Shown here: piece by piece, positions 11,297-21,001 of the stretch
Position numbering within the stretch: position 1 is the stretch's first letter
Layout: every line of letters begins with the position of its first letter
Source: Lophium mytilinum
Taxonomy: Eukaryota > Ascomycota > Dothideomycetes > Mytilinidiales > Mytilinidiaceae
Direction: 5' to 3'
Length of the DNA: 64,000 nucleotides
NCBI GenBank assembly: GCA_010093605.1
Contig: MU004183.1
Span: 496,001 to 560,000 of the forward strand
Position numbers and translations under genes: made by a program
Notes under the pieces: model-generated
Told to the model about the DNA's origin: nothing
The model's input: the letters and a program-made list of their open reading frames with translations, nothing else
Database searches by the model: none

Positions 11297-13446
11297 ATGT
11301 CGCTCGTTAATCTGGCTTTAGTGCTGTTTTCTGCTAGTGTAGCGTTTGCGGCTAATATACCAGCTTGTAAGTCATCATACCATGTTTCCTCTACGTACAC
11401 TCTTTCAGCACTGCTTGGGGGGCTGTCATCCATTTTCAAATGTAAGAATCTGTAGAGGCTCTGTCACGGTAGGCTTTGTATCCAAATCAGAGGCGTCACT
11501 TCAGCGATGGAGTTCCTTTGACAGAAGTTTACGCACGAGAGCGATTGAAAACATACCTAGTAATCAAACAAATATGGGTCGAGTCCTGGCACCGTTTGCT
11601 GAATGAATACTGATAGCCTATAGCTTCAAGTTTCTATTCAAACTCTTCAGCTCAATCCCCAGTCACCACAATAGCACCCTCTGGAGCATCATGTTGCCTG
11701 ATCGTGCCCCAAGACGTCGGACTGAACTTCTGGTGGAACCAGTCTCTAACTATCACATACGCCACCGTTCTTACCCAGTATCTTCAATATAACAATACCG
11801 TCATTCTCAACACGACAACGATATACAATGCCTCCGCGACTCAAGGACCCGTGGTTCCGACGGACATCATCCCGGGTTACCTCATCTATTCGGAAACTTT
11901 CTTCGATATAGGTACCACTATAGATCTCAACACCACAACCCTAACGTATCCAACACCATATGTTGCTATAAACTCCGCATTTTATATCACGGGGACCTAC
12001 AGTATGTCTGCTGGGGAGCAAATGTGCCAGCAAGACCTGCAGGGCTTCGATCCCGTTAGCACCGTAATCCAATTAACAGCGGAATACGACTTCGTTCCCG
12101 CGACTTCGACGTTCTGGTCCGATGCGACTTACGTGAATGCGCCGACGCAGCTTAAAGACACGATTCTGGCAATCCCCAGCGTCACGGAGAGCTTCTTGAT
12201 GATAGCTTCGTGCTCTCTTGTGAGCGGCTCAGGGCAGCCTTCGGTACATTTGCCGGTCAGTGCGTTAACAACGCATGATTCGACGACGATCAGCGTAGGA
12301 GGATTCTTCTCCGGGTCGGTAGGCTCACCAGCGGCGCAAGTCACTCCACCCCCGATCTCGTCATCTCAGTATACTCCTCCGCCTTCTTCCGTTGGAAATG
12401 GTCCGCCTCCTCCTGCGTCTGAGAACCAGCCTAGTTCTACTCCTCCAGCCGCTTCATCGGCAGTCGGTGCGCCGACACTTCCTTCATCAGCAAATAGCGC
12501 ACTGCCCGTCTCTTCCGTAGCAATCAACGCATCTCCGGCTTCTCAAAACGAGCCGTCCTCTTCTGGAAGCATCCAAACTCCTCCACCGGTCGTCGTTATA
12601 CCTCCGGCGGGCGTATCCTCCATCCAAATAGGCTCATCCATCATGCCAGTATCGTTCGCCTCAGCCTCAGGAGGCGGCATCGTGCTTCCAGGAGGTGCTA
12701 CTCTCTCACCTGGCGCCGTAACAACGATTAACGGCGTTGGCGTATCTCTCGCACCCTCTGAAACAGCTGTCGTAATTGGTGGCTCGACGGTTATCCTCCC
12801 AGTTCCGGCTGCAGCATCTACCGTATCTGTTGTTACCATTCAGTTAGGCTCCTTTTTGATCACAGCCGCATTCGCTTCCGCGAGCGTAGGCGGTATTGTC
12901 TTCCCTGGGGGCGAGACATTTCTCCCTGGCTCTACGACCGTGGTAAATGGAGACACGATCGTGCTTGCGCCATCCGGAACAGCTTTAGTGATCGATGGTA
13001 CGGAGATGATAAAGCCGGCTCCGCTCACTCCAGCTCCAGCCCCAGCTCCCACGACGCTGTTTGTTGGCTCATCTGCTCTTCCGATCACTTACGCTACTGC
13101 TACGGGGGGAGGCGTGATATTACCCAACGGAGGAACGCTGTTACCGGGTTCAACAACCGTGTATAGTGGTGTTACGATATCGTTGATGCCATCCGAGACT
13201 GCGATTGTGGTGGCGGGTTCGACGATCCCTTTGACGCCGCCGGCGGCTACTTCGAGTGGAGTTGGTGGATATGTCCTCAGTGGCCTAGGTGGAGCAGACG
13301 GAACTAGCACTACGAGTGGAAGTGGTACTCAGATGGCTGGGTATACCGGGCTCATGGCTACGGACACCGCGGGACGGATAGGATCATTAGGACCGCTCAC
13401 CATTTTGCTAATAATAGCGGTGCTATGTGTGATCTGGACACGATAA
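11297..13446 (+). CDS. Secreted, GPI-anchor-type protein with three internal repeats, 2 exons
   Basis: Model 11297..11366 joined to 11663..13446, 617 residues. Exon 1 encodes a clear signal peptide (MSLVNLALVLFSASVAFA) and ends at a GTAAGT donor. Acceptors at 11650 (CTTCAG) and 11662 (CCCCAG) both keep the frame, so the exact junction is open; the intron of nearly 300 nt is long for this genome. The mature protein has an N-glycosylation-rich N-terminal domain, a Pro/Ser linker, then three repeats of about 60-70 residues beginning near 12622, 12836 and 13051. The repeats share the pattern GSS..P..(Y/F)A(S/T)A.GGG..LP.G.TL.PG, then an SETA(V/I)V(I/V) motif. It ends in a hydrophobic tail (LTILLIIAVLCVIWTR) suited to a GPI signal. 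The same repeat type occurs in many fungal surface proteins of unknown function. Confidence 0.78.
12622..13260 (+). repeat. Three tandem protein repeats inside the GPI-type gene
   Basis: Three diverged copies of a 60-70 residue unit, each with a GGG/VGG-(I/V)-(V/I)-(L/F)-P core followed by a TL.PG/TFLPG turn and a SETAVVIGG-type strand. The copies differ in most synonymous positions, so the duplication is old. They are shown here as a sub-feature of the gene at 11297-13446. Confidence 0.75.
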
Positions 13447-14431
13447 TGATAGATAATGTATGTATGAGTGAATGTAAAAGAAAAGGCTTCTTGCGGAACA
13501 TCATGGCGACAAATACTTTGAACTCGATTTCATGAGAAGTCTAATGACCGCAAAGACAACAAGTCGAAGATGCACTACCTGTTGCGATCTCTTGAACTGT
13601 CTCCTTGATCCAAGCTTCTGCACACTTAGTTGCCGCTGTCTGGGGTGCTCCGGCACAGCAGCAGAAATTTGACGAGATGTACAGTGCTCCAGGACGCAAT
13701 CAAGAAAGCACTCAGAGGCAACATGAGAATATGAGAAAGTCGATGTTCTTCCAAGTCGAGATCTCTAATACTCCACACCCGCAGTGCTGTATTAGGCCTA
13801 CAAAGGTAGATTTATGGAGTCACACGTCATCAGGAACAGTAAGGCCGTGGTGTGAAAAACTGCATGACATTGATGCGGTGATTCCGGATGATAGGGGAGG
13901 AAAAGCGCGTCCGGGGAGCGAAAATTCTCGCAAAAAAGCAAAAGATCAGATGCTACGCTCGCTGTTCATGGTTATGGAAGTTTCAAAGTGCAGATGCTCC
14001 TAGCCCATATATTCGATTGAAATGACGCCTGAAGGTCTCGCTGTAGAATAGTTCCACTATGTAGCATCTTCATTGTCTCGGGGATCGGTGACGAGCAATG
14101 GCAAGCCCGGGAACGAAGCAACATTCAGCCTTATCGGAGACAGCTCTGAAAAAGAAAATGCATCACCCCGCATCGTATGATTGGTGTGTGTGAAGCTCCC
14201 ACGTCGCGGTGGAACATCCATGGATCCAGAACCTCGCCCGGGAAGAGCTCACCACTCCTTCCCGACCTCCCATTTTCTTTTTATTCAACATGCACCTGGT
14301 CATTCACATCCCAAACCTTTCCACCCGCGTCTGAGCTATACTATATAGCTTCCTCGTCCACACTCCGCCCAACGACTGCATCCGACCTCCCAATTCCCCG
14401 CACCCCCAACAGCGTTCCCGAGTTCAACACC
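13447..14431. other. Intergenic, promoter of the phosphofructokinase gene
   Basis: About 1 kb. A TATATAG motif at 14342-14348 lies about 90 bp before the PFK start, with pyrimidine-rich leader sequence after it. The 132-codon frame at 13605-14003 has no recognisable feature and is probably not a gene. Confidence 0.55.
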
Positions 14432-16854
14432 ATGGCCCCGACCGAGCCTCCGCCACCCCTTCCGGGCAAAAAGCGCCGCATTGGCGTCATGACCAGTGGA
14501 GGGGACGCCCCGGGCATGAATGGAGCTGTGCGAGCCGTTGTCCGCATGTCAATTGCCCAGAACTGCGAGTCCTACGTTATTCTCGAAGGCTACGAAGGCT
14601 TGGTACAAGGAGGGGATATGATCAAGGAGATGGGATGGGAAGATGTCCGGGGCTACCTCTCTGAGGGCGGAACCCTGATTGGCACGGCGCGGTGCAAGTC
14701 CTTCATGGAGAGACCTGGACGCCTGGCTGCGGCGAAGAACATGGTCTTGAAGGGCATCGATGCTCTCATCATTTGCGGAGGAGACGGTAGCTTGACCGGC
14801 GCTGACAAGTTTAGGGGAGAGTGGCCTGGACTCGTTGCAGAGCTGGTGGAGAAGGGCGACTTGACTGCTGAGCAGGTTGAGCCTTTCAAGCATCTGAACA
14901 TTGTTGGGCTGGTCGGCTCCATTGACAACGACCTGTCTATGACCGACGCGACTATTGGCTGCTACTCTTCCCTGGGACGAATATGCGAGTCGGTGGATTA
15001 CATTGACGCCACGGCTTTTTCCCATCAGCGAGCCTTCGTCATTGAGGTCATGGGAAGGCATTGCGGCTGGCTTGCTCTGATGGCAGGTGTCAGTACCGGT
15101 GCTGACTTTGTTTTTATCCCGGAAAACCCCCCCTCAGATGATTGGGAGAAGGAGATGTGTCACATCATCAAGCAGGTAGGACTTATAATCCAGCATCAGG
15201 CAAGATCAATGTGCTAAATATCACAGCACCGAGACATGGGCAAGAGAAAGACCATCGTTATCGTTGCCGAAGGTGCCATAGACCGAAGCCTAAACAAGAT
15301 TACACCCTCGATGGTTAAAGATCTCCTCACAAATCAATTGGGCTTGGACACTAGGATCACTACTTTGGGCCACGTCCAGCGAGGAGGTACTGCATGCGCG
15401 TATGATCGCATGCTTTCTACTCTACAGGGCGCCGAAGCTGTCAAGGCTGTACTGGATGCCACCCCAGAAACACCAAGCCCAGTCATTTGTATACTTGAGA
15501 ACAAGATCGTACGCAGGCCCTTGCTGGAAGCTGTGAAGCAGACCCATGAAGTAGCAGAGGCTATCGAGGCCAAGGACTTCGATCGAGCTATGAGTCTACG
15601 AGACGCAGAATTTGCCGAATACTACCAGGCTTTCAAAATCACGACCTCGTCGGATCAACCGAAACTGCGCCTCCCAGAAGACCAGGTAGATATATCTCTC
15701 AAATCGCCAACGAAAGCCCTCATACTTACAGTTTCTAGCGATTGCGGGTTGGTATCGTTCACGTCGGTGCACCAGCCGGCGGGATGAACGCAGCAACTCG
15801 AGCCGCCGTAGCATACTGCTTAGCACGAGGCCATACACCAGTCGCGATTCACAATGGCTTCCCCGGCCTACAAAGGCATCATGACGAGGGAGCAATCAAG
15901 GAGATCAGCTGGCTAGACGCAGAGAGCTGGGCCAGCAAGGGCGGTTCCGAAATTGGGACGAACCGTGGCCTACCGTCTGCAGACCTCGAAACGACCGCCA
16001 TGTGTTTCGCGAAATACAACATTCAAGCGCTCTTCCTTGTCGGTGGATTCGAAGCCTTTACTGCAGTCAGCGAACTAAGAAAAGCGAGGGAACATTACAG
16101 CTCTTTCAAGATCCCATTGGTTATTCTCCCGGCAACTGTCAGCAACAACGTCCCAGGAACCGAGTACTCGATTGGAAGTGATACCTGCTTGAACTCTTTG
16201 ATTCAGTACTGCGATGCATGTAGACAATCTGCGTCAGCCTCACGACGCCGGGTCTTCATCATCGAAACCCAAGGCGGCGCATCCGGCTACATTGCCAGCA
16301 TAGCTGGTCTCTCCATCGGCGCCCTTGCAGTCTACACCCCTGAGGAAGGCATCAACATCAAGATGCTCGACCGCGACATCGACCATCTCCGCGATACATT
16401 TGCGAAAGACAAGGGCCAGGGTCGTGCCGGCAAGATCATTCTCCGGAACGAAAAGGCATCTAAGACCTACACCACTGAAATAATCGCGAACATGATCCGC
16501 GAGGAGGCCAAGGGCCGCTTCGAGGCTCGTGTTGGTGTTCCCGGCCACTTCCAGCAGGGCACGACGCCGTCGCCGATGGACAGAGTGCGAGCGACGAGGT
16601 TCGGCGTGAAGAGTCTGCAACATATAGAGCAATTCATCGGGAAGAGCAAGGACGAGATTGCGGCTGATCCGATGAGTGCAGCGGTCATCGGTATCAAGGG
16701 AGCCAAGGTGTTGTTCTCCCCGATGGAGCAGGTGGAAACTAAGGAGACGGATTGGAAGGACCGACGACCGAAGGACGAGTTCTGGATGGACTTGAAGTCG
16801 ATCATAAACATACTGAGCGGAAGGCCGCAGGCACCGAAGGGGGAGGGAGCATAG
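14432..16854 (+). CDS. ATP-dependent 6-phosphofructokinase, 3 exons
   Basis: Model 14432..15175, 15227..15685, 15739..16854 (772 residues, both introns phase 0). The enzyme phosphorylates fructose-6-phosphate to the 1,6-bisphosphate, the committed step of glycolysis. It is the duplicated eukaryotic form. The N-terminal catalytic half has [13 protein letters not shown] (residues 23-35), the ATP loop GGDGSLTGA, the catalytic SIDND loop, [10 protein letters not shown] and GHVQRGG. The C-terminal regulatory half repeats the fold with degenerate motifs ([27 protein letters not shown]). The length matches fungal PFKs of about 770-800 residues. The start is the ACCATGG Met; an upstream in-frame Met at 14177 would add an unlike N-terminus that overlaps the likely promoter. 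The third exon uses the acceptor TTTCTAG at 15738 because the earlier CAG is out of frame. Confidence 0.96.
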
Positions 16855-17280
16855 AATGAGCGCTGTAACGAAACGATGAATGATGACATTCTTTGACGGA
16901 ATGGGGGTGTTTAGCATTTGTAAAGCTAGTACAATTAAGTAACCAGTACTCATAGAGTCCATATCATATAATCCCCCTTGTATGAGAAGAGAGCGCAATA
17001 TGAAAACCAGCATCCCAATCTTTTAGCGGTCACGTGCGTTCCAATCCCTTGGACATCGATAAACTCATGGGATGAATGTGGGGTGATTCCAAATAGTATC
17101 TAAACGAGCTATCGACGAACTGCAAATTGTTCGTGGATTTCGAAACCCTGCTGTCTGCATACTACAGCCTAGCTCTATCTATCCTCGGCTTCAATTTCAA
17201 GCTCAGACGTCACACCAAAAACATCTCTCGACCTCAACACTCAAACTCCTACAGCTCTCCGCAACCACCCAATCCCCACA
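16855..17280. other. Intergenic, PFK 3' region and ETR promoter
   Basis: About 430 bp between two plus-strand genes. It contains a long pyrimidine- and CA-rich leader before the ATG at 17281 and no other feature that I recognise. Confidence 0.55.
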
Positions 17281-18477
17281 ATGGCCTCCAAACGTCTCTC
17301 CCAAACCGCCCTCCGGCCACTCCTCACCTCTACGCCCCGCACAACCCTCCCCACCACCGCGCTCCCCTCCGCCCGCCGCGCCATCTCCGCCTACGGCTAC
17401 GAACAAGCCAAAGCCCTCACCTTCACGCAATACGGCGACCCGCCCGCCGTGCTCTCCCTCCACACCCACTCCATCTCGCCCGCCCACTCCAACCTCCTCA
17501 CGCTGCGCTTCCTCGCCTCCCCCATCAACCCCGCCGACATCAACCAAATCCAAGGCGTCTACCCCTCCAAACCCACCTTCACCACCGCCCTCTCCACCCC
17601 CTCCCCCATCGCCGTCGCGGGCAACGAAGGCGTCGCCGAGGTGATCAGCGTCGGCGACAAAGTCAAAGGCTTCGCGAGGGGGGACTGGGTCATCATGAAA
17701 GCGCCGTCCTTCGGCACATGGCGGACGCACGCGCAGACGACCGCTGACGCGCTCGTGAGGCTGGAGAACCGGGATGGGATTACGGCCGTGCAGGCGGGGA
17801 CGGTTAGCATCAACCCGTGCACGGCGTACCGGATGCTGAGCGACTTCGTGAAGGTTGGGGAGGGGGAGTGGTTTGTGCAGAACGGGGCGAATAGCGGGGT
17901 GGGGCGGGCGGCGATACAGCTGGGGCGGAGCTGGGGGCTGAAGAGTATTAATGTGGTGCGGGATCGGCCGGAGGGCGTGGAGGAGCTGAAGAGGGAGTTA
18001 CAGGAGCTGGGTGCGACGGTGGTGGTTACGGAGAAGGAGTTGATGGCAAGGGAGTTTAGGGAGAGGGTGAAGGAGTGGACGAATGGGGGTAGGGAGGAGG
18101 TGAGGTTGGGGCTGAATTGTGTGGGTGGGGAGGCGGCGACGGCGATGGCGAAGATTTTGGCGCCGCATGCGCATTTTGTGACGTATGGCGCGATGTCGAA
18201 GAAGCCGTTGATGCTGCCGGCGAGTTTGTTGATTTTTAAGGATATCCATTTTGATGGGTTTTGGGTTAGTAAGTGGGCTGAGTGGCATCCGGAGGAGAAG
18301 AAGAAGACGGTGGACCATGTGTTGGAGTTGACGAGGAGGGGGGAGTTCAAGGATATGCCGTTCGAGCAGGTGCCGTGGGAGTGGGAGACGCCGGAGAGTA
18401 AGCTGATTGGGGCTGTGAAAGGGACGTTGGAGGGATTCAGGAAAGGAAAGGGAGTCTTCGTATTCAAGAACACGTAG
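17281..18477 (+). CDS. ETR1: Mitochondrial trans-2-enoyl-CoA/ACP reductase (ETR1/MECR family)
   Basis: Intronless, 398 residues. This medium-chain dehydrogenase/reductase carries out the last, NADPH-dependent reduction in mitochondrial fatty-acid synthesis (type II), which supplies octanoate for lipoic acid. The N-terminus is an arginine- and hydroxyl-rich presequence without acids (residues 1-35). It is followed by the GroES-like domain (SPINPADINQIQGVYPS with the family's catalytic tyrosine) and the nucleotide-binding motif NGANSGVGRAAIQLG. Signature segments near the C-terminus (GFWVSKW, EFKDMPFEQVPW) are typical of MECR/Etr1. The gene is extremely GC-rich at third positions in its 5' half and G-rich in its 3' half, which creates long open antisense frames. 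Confidence 0.95.
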   Translation: MASKRLSQTALRPLLTSTPRTTLPTTALPSARRAISAYGYEQAKALTFTQYGDPPAVLSLHTHSISPAHSNLLTLRFLASPINPADINQIQGVYPSKPTFTTALSTPSPIAVAGNEGVAEVISVGDKVKGFARGDWVIMKAPSFGTWRTHAQTTADALVRLENRDGITAVQAGTVSINPCTAYRMLSDFVKVGEGEWFVQNGANSGVGRAAIQLGRSWGLKSINVVRDRPEGVEELKRELQELGATVVVTEKELMAREFRERVKEWTNGGREEVRLGLNCVGGEAATAMAKILAPHAHFVTYGAMSKKPLMLPASLLIFKDIHFDGFWVSKWAEWHPEEKKKTVDHVLELTRRGEFKDMPFEQVPWEWETPESKLIGAVKGTLEGFRKGKGVFVFKNT

Positions 18478-19024
18478 AGATGGCAATAGGAGGTGGATTG
18501 ATGGTTTAGCGGGCATGAACGGAGTTTGGGATTTCGTATGAGTACAACATACACTGTACAGTTACATATCATAGAGAGTACAGCAAACTTTGTCTGTCAC
18601 ACGAAATGAGACGGAGCCTAGAAGTAGCACATAGAAGGCGAACAAGAATTGATACTCCGAGGGCAATATCGATACCCCTTGATCCAAAGCATGTACAGAG
18701 AAACGAGTAGTAATTTGTGTGTGGAACAGCTGTACGGTTGGACTGCTTCATCGAACCAGGAATCATCAGCGATCCACGACGCCAGCACTCTTTTGAACCC
18801 ATTCTTTTCCATATCAACAACTCCTGGACACCATCCCCATAAACCTCTTATGCCAATCTCTCGAATTGCTTGTTTGGGGTATCGTGTATCCAACGAAATG
18901 AACAACCGCAAGCCATCTCTTCCATGCGGGAAACCGAGAAATATAACCCCACCCATGCCTGCCATTACTGCAATGGCTCTTTCTTAGCTAGCCTCATCAA
19001 TCTCCGCCATTCAATTCCGCCTCT
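18478..19024. other. Convergent intergenic region
   Basis: About 550 bp between the stops of two converging genes; should hold both 3' UTRs. Short frames here lack support. Confidence 0.55.
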
Positions 19025-19728
19025 TCACTTGATGTCCTTGAACATGTCGTCCGCGCCCATGGAGACTGCCTCTTCGCTGACACCTAGGCTTTTCAGCTCC
19101 GGGAGAGCCGGCGGAGGCGGACCCTTCTTTTCCGGTACAGGCGCCATCCTGGGCGCTGCATTCTCCTTCTCCGAATTCTCCTCCACCCGGCCAACGAACA
19201 TTGTGCTCTTCCGCCTGCCGAACCAGCTGCCGCTCTTCTTCCGGTTGAGGGACGGCCTGCTGTCCACTGTCGAAGGGCTACCAGGCCTCTCGGTCGCCGT
19301 ACTCCTCAGGCTGTCGGAGCTGCTCAGCGTGCGCAGACCTAGGAATTTGCGGACTGATGACGGCCGCTTGCCTAGACTGCTCTGAGTGGGGGAGAGGGGG
19401 GTTGGCGAGATGAGGCCGCCTTCTGTTGAAGAGTTTCCATTGGCAGCTGCGGCTTCAGCGAACGTTCCTACGGAGGGTGTAGGATGTGAGGAGAGAGGCC
19501 CTTTACCAGGAGTAGGAGGGCGAGGAGTGTCAGGCGGCGAGTCTGGGGGCGCGGGTATCGAGGTCCCATCTGTGAGGCTGAAATTGACCGGGGAGAGCTG
19601 CGCATGTTAGTCAAGGGCATCGAATGGCCACTTAGAGAGCCCGGAGAGATCCGTGGGGTTGAGGGGTCTAGGTTTCACTGCGCCAGGAATCAACGTACGG
19701 TCAGCGGGGTGTATTTGCCTTTCGCCAT
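19025..19728 (-). CDS. Conserved fungal hypothetical protein (200 aa), 2 exons
   Basis: Model complement(19025..19597, 19699..19728). The first exon is only 30 nt (MAKGKYTPLT) with a GTACGT donor; the second opens at LSPVNFSLTDG. The protein is low in complexity and likely disordered: Pro/Ser/Thr-rich N-terminal half (PPDSPPDTPRPPTPGKGP) with several SP/TP sites. A basic central block follows (SSLGKRPSSVRKFLGLRTLSS, then NRKKSGSWFGRRKSTMFVGR), then a Pro-rich C-terminus ending in MFKDIK. I believe such proteins occur across Pezizomycotina, but I know no function. The SP/TP sites and the RRKS motif look like phosphorylation targets. Splicing is well supported because the short exon supplies the only good Met. 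Confidence 0.72.
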
Positions 19729-21001
19729 GGCAGAGGGGTGTAGTGCTCCGGAGAGGAAGTGTGTTTATAATTATATATCAAGGAGGAATGATGAAGCGGT
19801 GAACGCGTTTTAGTCGTGCTAATGGATGATATAGACAGGTATCAGGAGTCGCGGCGCGGAGCACGCGGGTAACGTGGCGATTGGCTGGGAGCGAAAGACA
19901 ACCACGGCTCATGTACGTCGTAGCAATGCTGGGTGCGCCGAATGGGAGCTTATATTGGCGCTGGTGCTAATGTTGAGGGGTCCTCGAGTGTGGCTGGGCG
20001 GCGGACAGCGGAGAAAAAGAGTGGTGTTGGCTGCTCAAACTGCGGGAGGCGGTTCGTCCCAAGCTGACGCCGGAGAGAGCTACCGCTCGAATAGGGCAGG
20101 TCTAGACTAAAAGGGGTCCTCGATGCACGCTATGCCGCCTTTACCACGATAATTGCCGTATCAGGCCCTTCAATCCTTATGCAAGCTTCTCAAGCCAATA
20201 GGAGCTTTTCCTCTGCACTTCCTTCATATTTTACGGTGAATGCCAATATTTACCGCTGAAGTAAGCGACTGTAACTTTTCACGCCTCCAAGAGCGCCGCC
20301 ATCATGAACACCTGACGCTAGGCCCACCCCATCCGGTGAGGCTGAGCGTAAAAATAGCCAGCAGCTGCCTTTCGGATTAGGCCATGGCTTGCCCAGGTCT
20401 TGCCGCCATGTTGAAGAGGGGGTCGCGATTCTTTTTCGTTTCCGCCGTCTTCTTCTCTTCCAAAGCTCACATCTCACGGCCTCAGGCTACTGCCATAAGA
20501 CATTTTCCCCTGTCATTTCTAACCAGGTTCGCGGGACACCCCGCCAGTCACCAGCCTTACTCAGCCCGACGCTTGCTTCGACGGACCGGGCCATTTGGTC
20601 GCAAAAGCTAGGGTCAGGACACCCAGGCTGGTGGAACCGCTTGCTGCGAACTCCTGCGGGAGCCTCTTCACCTACTCCGCCTCTCTATAATGTTTTGCAG
20701 CTTGTTCGCGCTATCGTCATTACCCGACCCCATTACGCTCGCTTGCCTGACTTGGTCGTGTTGTGAGTTTCAGCTCTCGGCGCAACGAGGCTGAATTCAC
20801 GGACACGAAGAACCTCAAGGCACATCTGCTTTCCCAGGCTCCAGCAACCTTCATACCCCAAAACTCCTCTGATTTCTACCACCTAGTTCACGTTTGGCAT
20901 ACTGGAATACCCTCGATATCACTATACCACGTCCTCGAACCCATATAAGCTCGCTTGTGAACCGGAGATCCGATTAGGGTTGATAGTCGATCAGGCCTTC
21001 C
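19729..21001. other. Divergent promoter region, 1.27 kb
   Basis: Lies between the divergent genes at 19728 and 21002. The 125- and 75-codon frames near 20384-20766 show no family features and probably belong to the leader of the DUF3433 gene. Confidence 0.5.

Noticed and set aside
13605-14003. 132-codon plus-strand frame downstream of the GPI-type gene
   Set aside because: No recognisable feature, and it sits in the PFK upstream region.
14177-14431. Upstream in-frame extension of phosphofructokinase
   Set aside because: The extension is not PFK-like, covers a TATA-like box and pyrimidine-rich leader, and the ACCATGG at 14432 gives a normal fungal N-terminus.
17559-18572. 337-codon minus-strand frame antisense to the ETR1-type gene
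   Set aside because: It is created by the strong codon bias of the sense gene; the translation is Ser/Pro-rich without motifs, while the sense strand is a clear enzyme.
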